Of a stretch of 64,000 bases of DNA, positions 1-11,096 are shown piece by piece. A program made the position numbers and the translations under genes. The DNA comes from Chloranthus sessilifolius. Taxonomy: Eukaryota > Streptophyta > Magnoliopsida > Chloranthales > Chloranthaceae. The stretch's first letter is position 1; each line of letters begins with the position of its first letter. Under the pieces are notes generated by a model. The model had not been told where the DNA came from and made no database searches. It saw only the letters and a program-made list of their open reading frames with translations. The stretch covers positions 84,789,765 to 84,853,764 of the forward strand of contig CM037588.1 in NCBI GenBank assembly GCA_021018995.1, in the 5' to 3' direction.

Positions 1-1474
1 CTATGGACAGATAGGAAAACTACAGATTGAATAAGCAATAAAACATAAATTTTATTGACTAAACAATACTTACAATGAAATTTCTCAAGGCAGCAGCCTT
101 GTGCAGAACAACACTCAATAAATCCCAATGTGTACAAAAATTACAAAATCTGAATTATACTATGCCTAATTGCTTACAAAGATCATAGCCAGCAAGTGTT
201 GGGCTAAGGAAGAAGAAAAATGGAAAAAGATGGTGATCTAACCCTAACCCTAATTTGCTAGAGCTCATAGCTAACTGAGGTTGAAGGAAAGATAGGAAAA
301 ATCAGCTAAGTTATAGCTTTTATACTCATTGCTTAATGCCTCGGCCAAGAGGAGATTAAACCCTAATTTTATGGCAGACGTGGCTTGATTATAACCCTTA
401 GTGCCTTGGGATGCATGCATAGAGATCAGGGTCTCGGGATGTGTGCTCTAGACTTGGGGAAATCCCCAAAGTATCCTTATGTTTGGAAAGAGAAGTGGAG
501 AACCCAAGCTTCGTGGGTTTGTCTTTGCTTGTGCAATGCAATCGTGTGATATGAAGTGTGCTCGCGAGGTAGAATTTAGCGGCGAAACTACTCGCGTGAC
601 TGAGAGTTAGCTTGGAAGTATATCGCTCGCGTAGAACAATTTGCGGTGATTTGTCTTAGCTCGCATAGTGAAGCTTCAAGTATTTCGCAAGCGTAGGTGT
701 CACGTGGATGAAGCACTGAATTCTTCACCTCACATGTATAAGCCTTGAGTTCTCGCGCGGTTACTCGCTAGGACGAATTTGTCGCTTTGCGTGGCTGGCT
801 TTGGCACTATAGTGCGCAAGAGTTGCACGAGAGCTTTTCTGGGCGTCTCTCTCCTCCATAGCTATGCGAAAGTTGAGCGAGCGGCTAGAGTCTTTTGTCT
901 AAATGAGCTACGCGAGCACTCTTTGCGTGGCATTTCTTAGACTTTCCTGCCATGAACTGCTTGAGTTCCTCGCAACATTAAATGAGAGTGAATTACCATG
1001 ACTTCGTGAGAAGGATTTCTAAAGCTCCTCTTCAGTGAGCTGCACGAGCTGCCTTGCGAGGATGATTTGTGCTGCAGGTGTTCGCGAGGTAGCTTATGCA
1101 GATTTACACTGCGCAAGATCATGTTTCTATCGGCGTAGGCTACGTTCTACTCCTCTGCTGTAGTGTATATGCTGCTGTAGCCTTCTCCACTCACGTCCAA
1201 CTTCTTCTCATCTGCTAGACTTCCTGGGTCCACTTAGGCATGCCATGCGGTCACCATGGTATGTGCCACCAAGGTGTGTTCTCTATTCTTGCATCAGCTC
1301 CACATCTTAGCATGAATTTTCTCTCCTTTTAACTTCTAATACATGTACTTTGTACTAAGGTACAACTGTTATTATTAACTATAAAACATACTAAACAAAG
1401 GATTATTAGACAACTCCAAGGTGTATTGAAGGCTAGGTTAAGATGTGAAAAGTGGTACTTTTCTGTGAATAATA
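1..1474 (-). repeat. LTR of Athila-like element E0 (partial)
   Basis: On the minus strand this begins near 1474 with a TATTATTCACAG-like start and the same following block (AAAAGT..CACTTTTCAC..CTTAACCTAGCC) that opens the LTRs ending at 7448, 30700 and 46010 and starting at 63067. Its body (polyadenine-rich block around 20-330, CG-rich motifs such as CTCGCG and TCGCGAG at 540-1100) matches the E2 LTRs much better than the E1 LTR next to it. Upstream on the minus strand lies E1 reverse-transcriptase sequence. I therefore read it as the 5' edge of a separate element inserted into E1 pol, with the rest beyond the left window end. Confidence 0.75.
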
Positions 1475-2236
1475 GCAAGTGAGAAATCAGGTCAATTTTT
1501 GCTTTGTCAACCTCAATGCCTTTTTGGGATACCACAAGGTCAAGCACAATGCCTTGGGTGACCATGAAATGGCTTTTCTCCCAACTCAAAACCAAGTTGG
1601 TTTCTTCACACCTTTGAAGTACAAGGCAGAGGTATGCAAACATTAACTAAAATCATCCCCATAAACTGAAAAATCATCCATGAAAATCTCTAAAAACTTA
1701 TCAATCATATCAGAAAAACATGCATACATGCACCTTTGGAATGTGACATGAGCATTATATAGTCCAAATGGCTTTCTTCTATAGGCAAAAGTGCCAAATG
1801 GACAAGTAAAAGTTGTCTTTTCCTGGTTTTGTGGATACACTAGTATCTTATTGTAACCAGAATATCCATCAAGAAAGTAGTAATATGCTCTGCCTACCAG
1901 CGTATCCAAAATTTGATTAATGAAGGGTAATGGGAAGTGGTTCTTTCTGGTCTTATAGTTCAGTTTCCTATATTCTATGCACACCCTCCAACCAGTGGTC
2001 TCTCTAGTTGGTACCAAATCTCCATCCTTATTTGTTGTGACAGTGATGCCAGACTTCTTGGGGACCACCTGCATAGGTGAGACCCATTCAGAGTCTGAAA
2101 TGGGGTATATGACCCTAGCATCCAGCAATTTCACAATTTCTTTCATGACAACTTCTTGCATATGAGGGTTCAATTTTCTTTGCATTTCCCTAGAGGGTTT
2201 GGAACCCTCTTCCAAATAAATTTTATGCATGCACAC
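1475..2236 (-). pseudogene. Athila-type reverse transcriptase, interrupted
   Basis: Ty3/gypsy reverse transcriptase, which copies element RNA into DNA. The frame from 2236 to 1643 shows the fingers (VPKKSGITV, GWRVCIEYRKLN), the palm and the catalytic FMDD motif (FMDDFSVYG) close to its end. A second frame from 1643 to about 1485 carries the thumb (NLVLSWEKSHFMV..GIVLD..KGIEVDKAKID), so a frameshift separates them. The thumb ends where the E0 LTR starts. The linker to the protease (2237-2491) is in the same polyprotein but has stops. Several family positions are changed (for example CIEYRKLN for the usual CIDYRKLN). Certainly non-functional as it stands. Confidence 0.88.
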
Positions 2237-2491
2237 CTATGGGTCTATTCCTCCCAAATCAGCAATGGTCTAGCTAATTGCTTTCCTATGCTTCCTAAGG
2301 ACCTTAAGTAACTCCCCTTCCTGCTCCACAGTAAGAGAGGATGAGATGATTAAAGGCAGCTTTTAATTTTCTTCCAAGAAAACATACTTTAAAGATGTTG
2401 GAAGTTGCTTTAGCTCCAGATCTGGTGGACTAACTACTGAAGGCAGCAAAGGTACCTTGGAGGGTTGAGGTAGGGGCAGCAATGTGGGTCT

Positions 2492-3499
2492 CTATATAGA
2501 GTGCTGCACTAGGACCACTGAAGAATCCCAAGTGTTTCGTTCTTCAGTAATGTAGGTTGGGGCCTCCTGCTCAATCACCTCAGTCCACACATCCTCACAA
2601 TCATCACAAATTTTACCCCAATCCAGTTGATTGGATAAATTTTCTTCCACCAATTCCTCTAGTACATCAACTATAAAGCAATCCTCATTGTCCAACTGAG
2701 GTTGCTTGGCAACATTATACACATTCAGCTTCACTTTCATATTTTCAAAAGTAACTTCCATCATCCCAGAGCTGCATTGAATGCATGCATTGGCTGTGGC
2801 AAGGAATGGCCTGCACAGGATAACAGGGATTGGGGTGCTACATTTGGAAGGTTCCATGTCCAAAACCAGAAAGTCAGCATGGTAGAAAAATTTATCCACC
2901 CCCACCAGCACATCTTCAACAATTCCCATAGGCTCCCTCTTAAACCTGTCAGCCAATTGGAGAACTACAGGTGTTGATTTTAGTTCTCCCAAATCCAGTT
3001 GTTCATACACTGAGTATGGCAACAAGTTTACACTAGCTCCTAAGTTTAAAAGAGCTCTGCCTATGGTGTGATCACTAATAATACAGGGGATAGTAGTTAC
3101 CCCTGGGTCCTGAAGTTTAGCTTGTGTAGCTATAGACAAAACAAATTTGACTTTCCCAATTGTAAAGACTTTCTTAGACAAATGAATCCTTGCCTTTCTG
3201 TTTTGGGTACACAAGTCCTTAAGGAATTTGGCATAGGCTGGGACTTGTTTAATGGCATCAAGCAAAGGTAAATTGATCTTAACTTGTATTAAGGTCTCTA
3301 TCATCTCCTCCATTTTGGCATTCCCCTTATCAAAAGGAGAAGGCCCTTTAAGAGCATGAGGAAATGGCACTTGGGGTACTGCTGGTGCCTCAGCTACTGG
3401 CCTAGCTATCTCATCAATAGTTTTTTGCTTTTTTCTTTTCTCATTTTTTTCCTTTTGTTGGGGCTCAACAACAGCCCCATTATTGTGCTCCTGATGCAT
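2492..3499 (-). pseudogene. Athila-type gag C-terminus and aspartic protease with lost active-site Asp
   Basis: A 335-residue open frame. Residues ~1-50 are a low-complexity linker rich in K, E and Q. Residues ~50-115 have the Athila pre-protease block (PFPHALKG..LDAIKQVPAYAKFLKDLCT). Residues ~130-260 are the retropepsin domain, which would cleave the polyprotein. The active-site triad, normally DLGAS in this lineage, reads NLGAS (ALLNLGASVNLLP), so the catalytic aspartate is asparagine and the protease should be dead even though its frame is open. The C-terminal ~70 residues are the acidic linker towards RT. Minus strand, between gag and RT of E1. Confidence 0.87.
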
Positions 3500-5088
3500 A
3501 GCAGCAGGGCATGAGTTCTTTTTTTTTCTACACTCTCCTTTTTCTCCATGCTCACCTGATTGTGCACTACCTTACCACTCGTTATGGTTGTGATTGCTTT
3601 AGCTTCCTCATGGTTTGAGGATCCTTCACCAACCATATGTTGACCCTTGGGGTTGGTCATGGTCTGGCTTGGGAGCCTACCCTCTTCCCTCTTGGTCAGA
3701 GTGTTGGAGATTTGACCAAGCTGGTCCTCAATTTTTTTAATGCTCTGACTATGAGAGTTCACAGTCTGTGATCAGGAGCTCAGGTTTTGCAGTGATGACA
3801 AAACCTGCTCCTCAAATGACGGTGCTCTAGGCTGTGGGGGGCAAAGCTAACTAATTTGGCTGTGGAGCAGACTGGGAAAATTGTTGTCTCGGAGCGTCAC
3901 CTAGATTATGCTATTATTGTGGTCTATATGGCAATGCTTGTTGCTGCTAGGGTTACTGATAATTATCCTGTCTCCACCTCAGACTGGGGTGGTTCCTCCA
4001 TGGATATCCAGTAGGCTACTGCCCATATGATTGGGCAGCAATAGTATGCTCCATAACTAGCTCAGGGTATTGACCAACAGATGGACAGTCCTCTAATGAG
4101 TGTGTTGGTGATTGGCATATCAGGCATGCCTTTCCAACTTCTGCAGTAGTTTGGGGTGCAACACACTAAGAACTTTGTCAAACTTTTGGGACAAACTGTT
4201 CACTTTCGCTAGGCCATTGTACACATTTACTTCGTACAACTTTCCTTTAGAAGTGGGGTCAAATTATAGCTCTTACAGCAGGCCTAATGTCACCTCTTGA
4301 CAGAGTCTCTTGTTGCATAGACTTTTCACTAATTACCTCAAACAAATCCCAGGCTTCTTCAGTAGTCTTGTTGAGGTAAGAACCACCACATGAAGCATCC
4401 ACTATATCTCTACTCTTAGGATCAATCCCTTGGTAGAAGCTTTGGGCAAGCTGCCACTTAGTGATTTGGTGGTGTGGGCACTACATCAGTAGCTCTTTAA
4501 ACCTTTCCCATGCTTTATGGAAATCTTCATTTGAGATTTGAGCAAAGGAAATTATGCTCTTCCTCATCTGGCTGGCTCTGCTCATGGGAAAAAATTTAGC
4601 TAAAAACTGGCATTGGAGGGCATTCCAAATGTGATGTTGTTTGGTGGGAGCATGTTAAGCCAATTCCTGGCTTTGTCCATTAATAAAAAAGGAAAAAGCC
4701 TCATTCTGGTGGCTTCATATCCCAGCCCAGCAATTGTAAATGTGGTGCACAAAGATAAAAACTCACCAATATGCTTGTAAAGGTCCTCCTTACTTAACCC
4801 ATTGAATGATTGCAACATTTGGATGGTTTGAGGCTTTATCTTATAATTTCCCTCAGCATTGGGGAATTGAATGAAAAAGGGGGATGAATATACCCCTGGT
4901 GCATAATGATCCCTCAATGGTCTTGGTTGCTCTCCCATCTCAAATGACTTAATATGCTTAGCAGGGGTTTGTGAGGTCTCCCTAGGTCTAAGAACTCTTT
5001 CTATCTCAGGATTTAGAGGTTCTAATTCAGGTCCAAGTGACCTTCTACCCAGCATACAGTACACACAAACAGCAAGTAAAACAGGCAC
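3406..5088 (-). pseudogene. Athila-type gag, degraded
   Basis: Capsid-nucleocapsid protein of E1. The first open piece (5088-4600) holds the typical Athila gag core (YKIKPQTIQMLQSFNGL..DLYKHIGEFLSLC..RLFPFLLMDKARNWLN). The true start is probably inside this frame; the first ~50 residues (MPVLLAVCVYCML..) look like leader read-through. Beyond 4600 the frame is broken, but the family signature SFYQG..RDIVDASCGGS is readable around 4390-4480, and one CCHC zinc knuckle (CLICQSPTHSLEDC) around 4085-4130. The last open piece (3762-3406) carries the conserved NPKGQ and AKAIT..SGKV stretch before the protease. Confidence 0.85.
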
Positions 5089-5349
5089 TTACAGCATATT
5101 TAAAAACTACTAAAAATTACTACTGAATTTAAGGTATAACAGAAAGGAAACATAAAGTAAGGGAGAAAGGGATTCAAACTAAGGCAAATAAGCTCCAGCT
5201 ACAACCATCAGCTCCCCTCTTTGTTGTTGTTCCAGATCTGTAGAAAACCAAAATAAACTCAGCAGTACAGTTATTCCAACACAGGAACTGCAACAAATAA
5301 ATTTATAAATAGACAAATAAAAACTCAGATCTACTATTTAGATCAAAGT

Positions 5350-5367
5350 TCCCCGACAATGGTGCCA
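5350..5367 (-). other. Primer-binding site of E1 (tRNA-Asp-like)
   Basis: Minus strand reads TGGCACCATTGTCGGGGA a few bases after the LTR end, a diverged form of the Athila PBS TGGCGCCGTTGCCGGGGA complementary to tRNA-Asp. It fixes the element orientation and the inner LTR edge at 5374. Confidence 0.85.
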
Positions 5368-5373
5368 AAAACT

Positions 5374-7448
5374 TGTTGGTTAAATTGGTTGTGCTATGCT
5401 TTTTATTAAAAAGTGATGGTAAAAATATGGTAGCAAAAACAAATCAAAGAGGAGTGAAATGGAGTAAAACAACACAAAAATAGCAATTTATACACACGGT
5501 CCTAGAAGATCTAGGGCTGTTGTAGCAAATTTTGATAAGTAAGAGTTTGTCCCATAGGGAAATTTGATCTAAAAATACAAGGTTAAATAGTAGACCTCTA
5601 GATCCGGCTACAGATTTGGCAATACTAACCTAACTAGAAAGCAAAGGTAAAGAAAGGGAGTTTTGGGGTGTCACAAAACTAAAATAAAATCTAAAAGAAA
5701 ATTATAGATCTATACTACAAGAAAGTAGTTTAGAAAGAGATGGAAATAGATTTGGAAAATTAAATGGAAAATGGTTGAGAAGCAATAAAATAGGGATTGA
5801 TCTTTTTACTGAAAAAGGGCTGGTCAAGCAGAGAAAGGATTAGATCCACATCAGTCCTTCATTTGGCTACAAGCTCAAATGCTAGGAAAAAGAATCCTAT
5901 CCAACCCTGAGATATGGACTAGTCCTAGGGTTATAATCTGTCCACTTGAGTGGTCATAGATAATCCCAGAGATATACTCCAATCACGGGTTTTAAATCAG
6001 AGCATAAAAATCACTGCAGCTACTATTTTTACAAGGCTACAAACTCATGCATCCATAGGTGCAGAAAACCTATACACTATATGCAAGCACAAGAGAATAT
6101 AGATTTAATGTGGCAGGAAATATAGCTTTCATTGCATACAAAATACTTACAATGGTCTACCTTCAAAATTGCAATCAATGCAGACTTCTAGACCCTTTAC
6201 AAGCTTACACATAGTCCTTATTAAAGCAGTAAATCAGTCCTAACTATTACAAAGAGACTCAGCCAGCAAATGCTAAGCTAAGGAAGTAAGAAAAAGGAAA
6301 AAGATGACCTAACCCTAGAAATGACCTAAGCATAGACTATCCTCCTGACTCAGAGCAAATTTGGTTATGTTAGATGCCTATTTTTGGCTATTTTTATAGC
6401 TTATATACGATCAACAGAAAATATATCTGTGTCGTGGCCAATTAGAAAAAAGAAGAATTAATTTAGTTAGGATCCCACTGATGTGGCCCAATTATAGTCA
6501 AGTGTTTCCTTAGTTAGTGGGGAACAACTCAGCACATTGGGATGTGTCCCATAGATGTTGTGGAATCCCAAAAGTACCCTTGAAGGTTGAATGAGAATGC
6601 TGGTACCTGAGCCTCGATTGGTTGGGGCTTCAAATTATGGAACCCGAGAGGTTCTTGAGTGGCTATATTAGCTCCTGAGGCTTGCTCGACAGGTTGAAGT
6701 GGTTCAGATTATGCAGCTTGAGTAGATGAGGCTTCAGGTATTTTGACTCGAGAGGCCCTCGATTGGCTAGAATTCTTTGCTTGAGCAGATGAGTTTCTAA
6801 CTTTTTTCAACTCGACAGGTTGAACTTTAGCTACTCGACAAGATGAATTGCCACATTATCAACTGCTGGAGACAAATTTCTAAAGGTGTATCTGCTCGAG
6901 AACCATTTGAGCAGATGTTATATGAAAGAATTAATCCTCTCGAGAACTGCTCGAGTTGATTTTTTATAGCTCAGAACCTCGCAGGGTTGGAAACTTGATT
7001 CTTTCTTATCTTGAACTGCTCGAGGACTGCTTGATCTGTTAGCATGCTGTAGGCCTGATGTGCTCGATATCTGCTCAAACTTACTTTGCTGAAGATTTAA
7101 CTGCTCGAGCTTGCATTTATGAGTGTTTGCTGTTGTACATTGCCTGCTGCAGCACTCCTCATTGCTTGGGTCCACCTTTCTTTTCTTTGTTGGACTTCTA
7201 GGACCCTCAAGCATGATAAATGGCCCCTATGGTGTAGTTCACCCTGGTGCACACTCTATTCTTCCATCAGCTTCAAGACTTTACTCCAAAATGCTCTCTT
7301 CTTGGCATCCATTAAGTGGATTGTTGCACTAAGCTATGTTTTATTTCTAACTACAAAAATGTACTCAAATGACAATTATTAGGAGGCTCAAAGATGTAGT
7401 AAAGGCTAGGTAAGCAGGTGAAAAGTGGCATTTTTTCAGTGATTAACA
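5374..7448 (-). repeat. 5' LTR of Athila-like element E1
   Basis: About 2,075 bp, starting TGTTAATCACTG (minus strand, 7448) and ending ACCAACA (5374) six bases before the PBS. It has the same general plan as the E0, E2 and E3 LTRs but is strongly diverged from them. Its upstream half (6590-7110) carries repeated CTCGAG / CTCGACAGG motifs where the others carry CTCGCG / TCGCGAG motifs. Small open frames here (for example 6918-7214) are chance. Confidence 0.82.
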
Positions 7449-8197
7449 CCGACACAGCCTGTCAACAATCCCAGAGGACAAGTGTTCTTGGGAGAGACAT
7501 ATGCTCCCTATAATCCAAATTGAAATCCTCAAGTAACCGTCGAGCTACCGACTCATCCATAGCCCCTTTTCAAATTATGTAAAAATACTTCCTATTTTGC
7601 CTAAGAATTTAGGAATTACATTTTGAGTCAAATCGTGAGAAAACAGAATCGATCGTAATGTAGTCCTCAATGTACATTATTACAATAATCATATGGGCAT
7701 ACGATCGATCGTCATTCTGGATATGCCTATCAGTTAAGACGTAGTGATTGTGATCTAACTGATACGAGAGTCCCGATATACAATTGTTGAAAGTTTAGAG
7801 TTGACTGACAATTCTAGGTTAACAAGAAGTGTGATGATCGGCTCAGCAAGTTGTCACTGAAATAAGGGCCTACACATTCGTGAGAGGATATGTCGACCCC
7901 ATCTTCGAACTCTCCATTTTCAATCATACTTTCCCTCTATTTTTCAAAAATCCCTCATATACAACCCAACCATTTTTATTTCTTAAACCTGTTTTGCATT
8001 TCCCATTCAATTTTGGAAACCCTATCTACGTTCTAGATAAAATTTCAAAACTAGGGTTTGAGAATTTTTTGTCGGGAAGGTAACAAATTTCCACCCTCAA
8101 ATGGAAATGCCTCTGTAACTAGTTCTTGTTTGATAAATGAAATCTATGGTTTGCTAAGAAATAATCATCTGGACCTTGCAGAAAAAGGAATTTCAAG

Positions 8198-8242
8198 ATG
8201 TCAAGGACAATAGACAAGCGACAGAGGGGAAGGAGGAGGTAA
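8198..8242 (+). pseudogene. Start of B2 coiled-coil ORF (exon before the solo-LTR insertion)
   Basis: The ATG at 8198 opens a basic stretch (MSRTIDKRQRGRRR) that reaches a TAA formed by the last bases of the target duplication GGTAA. The same reading frame resumes at 21355 with coiled-coil sequence once the solo LTR is removed. The ATG is therefore the best start candidate for the protein described at 21355-22366. Confidence 0.5.
8238..8242. repeat. Target-site duplication of solo LTR B1 (left, GGTAA)
   Basis: GGTAA lies immediately before the LTR and again at 21350-21354 immediately after it. This shows that B1 was a genuine integration. Confidence 0.85.
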
Positions 8243-8541
8243 TGATCGCTACTTATGTGTGTATCTAATTAAGTCTTAACCTATTGCAAGCACACAATGG
8301 AAATTGTAGACCTAGTATAGGATCGTTCCCATGAGGAAGTATTTATCAAATCTTTATTTCTATTTTTATTTCAAAGTTTATATTTATCTTTTAAGGTTCT
8401 AAATTACTTAAGAAATATGAATAAATAATGGTTTCTTAATCTAAAGTTCATAAATAAATCCTAATCCTCCTTCTTTAGATTGATGTCGTCAATCCCAATC
8501 TTCAGCCATCGAATATTTATAAAAATAAACAGTATCGTTAC
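8243..8541 (-). repeat. Solo LTR B1, left piece (LTR 3' end)
   Basis: Minus-strand 3' end of the LTR, ending in CA (plus strand TGATCGCTAC at 8243). The block around 8270-8330 matches the C element LTR near 27995-28060 and, inverted, the B2 LTR near 25540-25590. It is interrupted at 8541 by T1 and continues at 20122. Confidence 0.8.
8537..8541. repeat. Target-site duplication of T1 (left, GTTAC)
   Basis: GTTAC before the LTR start TGTGACAGCC, repeated at 20117-20121 directly after the other LTR end. The site joined across T1 matches GTTACACT in the uninterrupted relative at 28225. Confidence 0.93.
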
Positions 8542-10700
8542 TGTGACAGCCCGAATTTCGGCATCCCGAAATCCGTGCCATCTGCACGACCTTCAAGGCC
8601 GTGCCTTACATTCATATCATAACTCCTCTTCATATATACACCCAAACGGTAATTGAAGCACATGCGAATACTCTAAGCAACAATAAGAACTTATAAGTTA
8701 GTTGATCCTACCAGGCTGTTCTTGTTCCATGCCAATTCATGGACATAAGGACATACCCGAAAGTTTAATGATACTTATTCCTCCTAGGTGGTTTACCAAG
8801 TGACAGTATTTAAAACATTCAAAATAAAAAGGCTCGATATACCAAGCCATACACAGTACTCTCTCTCAACTCACTATCAAAGTATGCAGCGGGTTTCCTA
8901 GAAGAATTCCTCAGGAGGAGGTTCTGACTCTTCGTGGTACAGACATCACGCCTTTGGATTTACTTCACCAAGTCCTTGCTGTTAGTCCTTGACTGTGACG
9001 TATAGTCTAAGGGGTGAGCTACATCCTAGCTCCGTGAGGGAAAACAAAAGAACATATAGATCATCTCCCGCACATATGTTACTACCAACAACATAATTTC
9101 TCCCGACATATTTATGTACAACAATTTGAAGGATAAAAATAAGCAATGATTCCCAACCAAATCTTAGCACAGTTTCTGTTTAATCTCTTTATGAATTTGT
9201 TTGTGAACTTGGCCTAATCACTTAAATCTTAACTTAAATAATCCTCGAGCACTATAGCATCGAGCCCCGATGGAATACCCGCCATCGCTGCCTAACTAGA
9301 TGCTTATTATGTGTATCCTCGAATATCGCCAAGCCCCTTTCTCATAGGCGGCGGGTCTATTCTCAATCTACATCCACGGATGTGTTACAACTATCTGGAT
9401 TGGTCAGCATCGTCACGATATCCTGCCGAGTCAGTCGTGGGTATCCCGCCACGTCGGTGGGGTATTCTGATCAACCTTAAATAATAAAAATATCAATGTG
9501 CTTTACATATAGTTGTTCACCGTGAATGTGCTAGATATATTACATTAGGCCTTATCACATTGTTTCTCTATTTTATTTCTTACGCATCCCTGGGATGCCT
9601 CTTACTTCTATTTCAACTTTCTCCGATTTAACCACATTATATTTCGTCCCCTGGGGACCTCAGGATTCTTCACACTTTACACACACACACACTTATTATG
9701 CGAGTTTATAGTATATACTATTGTTTGAATAGACTTTACTACGCATATGAGTTCACAGAATAATGTACATGTTTCAAGAATACTCCCTACTTCAACAATC
9801 TCAAGGCATGCTTGTCCTTAGCGGTTATAATGCATCAACCTACATTAAAAGAGAATTTACTTTAGGATGGTTTAAGGTCATTTGGGGTGTGGGACACCCG
9901 AGTTCCTCTCCTTAGAAAACCAATATCTGAGTGGTCACCAGACCTCGCTCGCGCGGTCATTAGCCCTCGCTCGAGCGGTCACTTGACCTCGCGCGAGCGG
10001 TCTCTTGACCTCGCTCGAGCGGTCAAACGAGATCGCTCGAGCGGTTAAATCGAGCTTTTAAATTTTTGATGTGGACCCTCGCTCGAGCGAGCCTCCCTTT
10101 AGTTTAAGGGACCACTCGAGCGAGCCCAGAGTCTTTCTTTTCTATGTTCATCCTCGCTCGAGCGAGCCTCTTTAGACCGCTCGAGCGAGAAACACCGATT
10201 TTTGTCCATGATCAGATCGAGATCATGCCTCCATCCTTCATTTTACCCTAATCCTATATAAAGCAACATACAGCCAACATCCTTCCTATTATTTAAAACA
10301 TTCCTAGGCATCTATATGTTTTTAACGCATTACCTCGACGATGAAACATACAGTTCGATTTAAGATTTGTAAACCAACTAGGCTATCCGGTCTCCTGGTT
10401 CGTCCTCCGTCATTACCTCGATCTCCTTGCAGGCTTTACGCAACCCTAGTTCTCCCAGGCTCCTTTCTTCCCTTTCTTTTTCTCTATAGTCTCCTCCTCT
10501 CTATTTAGGTTAGAATAGTTTTACGTAAGGACTCCTCTTCTCTCTTCTTCACTTTTATATTTATCACGATTGGGATATACTAGTGTGTTTCCCATGTACA
10601 CACTTTAAGTATTTGGGTGTTTTGGTCCCTTTGTGAAACGCATATACCTATGTGCAACAAAGTGTGCCATGCACAGATCTCAAAAATCTGGGTTGTGACA
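8542..10700 (-). repeat. T1 3' LTR
   Basis: 2,159 bp, bounded by TGTCACAACCC (minus strand, 10700) and GGGCTGTCACA (8542). Minus-strand TATA-like GCTTTATATAGG at 10264-10253 is followed by the CGCTCGAGCG palindrome array at 10191-9942 (about nine units, spacing 20-35 bp), which would lie in the transcript leader if transcription starts ~30 nt after the TATA box. The rest has no coding capacity. Confidence 0.92.
9942..10191. repeat. Palindrome array in T1 3' LTR (CTCGCTCGAGCG units)
   Basis: Repeated self-complementary CGCTCGAGCG cores, often extended to TCGCTCGAGCGA, separated by unrelated short spacers (CATTAGCC, ACTTGAC, ACGAGA). The same units recur in the T1 5' LTR (19344-19598) and in the pol-ORF3 spacer (12521-12729). 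Confidence 0.9.
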
Positions 10701-11096
10701 ATCACCCCAACTTATAAGATTTTCGCCCTCGAAAATCGATATTATTTTCTTAACTCGGTACCACCTTTGTCATTTGACTTGCATAACAATCCGGAATTTA
10801 ACTATGTAGCCGCATTTGCAGCTATCAGTGTTGGTCATACCCACAATTTTCATACAACAATTACAAAACAATTTCATAAAAATATCATCGATACTGATTC
10901 CACACATCTTTATCATCTACCCGAACCAAAACTTGTGCCATTCATGCCACGATAGTTTTAATCACAAAAGAAATTTAACATCTATATCAAGTTTTCCAAA
11001 TATTACATGCCAGGTGTTCGAATATTTACTATTTCCTAATCTTCTTCCTCTTCGTAGTCATCGTCGCTGCCGTCCGTGCGCCATAAATCGTCATCG
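10701..11096 (-). other. T1 PPT and 3' untranslated stretch
   Basis: Minus strand reads AAGTTGGGGTGAT directly before the 3' LTR, a short polypurine tract priming second-strand synthesis. The ~380 nt between this and ORF3 are non-coding. At 11041-11100 a row of Asp/Glu codons is readable in another frame; it corresponds to the acidic tail of ORF3 in T2. Confidence 0.75.

Larger units (their letters stand above)
1475..7448 (-). mobile_element. Athila-like Ty3/gypsy element E1, 5' part
   Basis: Minus-strand order is 5' LTR (7448-5374), tRNA-Asp-like PBS (5367-5350), gag, protease, then reverse transcriptase, which stops abruptly at 1475 where the E0 LTR begins. RNase H and integrase would lie beyond that insertion, outside the window. 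The coding region has many stops and frameshifts, so the element cannot move on its own. The right edge abuts the interior of the B2 element at 7449; the partner target-site copy is not in view. Confidence 0.8.
7449..8242 (+). other. 5' interior / leader of LARD-like element B2
   Basis: Sequence between the E1 LTR and the B1 solo LTR. It is contiguous with 21355 onward once the solo LTR and one copy of its 5-bp duplication are removed, so it belongs to B2. It is non-coding and AT-rich, with a telo-box-like stretch (CTAGGGTTTGAG at 8052-8063). A GT-AG pair (donor after GGGAAG near 8080, acceptor TTGCAG near 8180) could bound a ~100-nt leader intron just before the ATG at 8198. The 67-codon frame at 7880-8083 has no recognisable features. 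Confidence 0.5.

Noticed and set aside
238..256. CCCTAACCCTAA-like sequence as interstitial telomere repeat
   Set aside because: The same short stretch recurs at the same LTR position in E2 (29535-29550 and 33383-33398), so it is part of the LTR.
1329..1643. RT-to-LTR join in E1 as an internal deletion that removed RNase H and integrase
   Set aside because: The LTR at 1-1474 resembles E2 and not the E1 5' LTR, so insertion of another element (E0) explains the join better. The missing domains are probably outside the window.
9942..10191. CTCGCTCGAGCG array as a CRISPR array
   Set aside because: Units are short palindromes with unequal short spacers, repeated in every copy of a retrotransposon LTR, and the DNA is eukaryotic.
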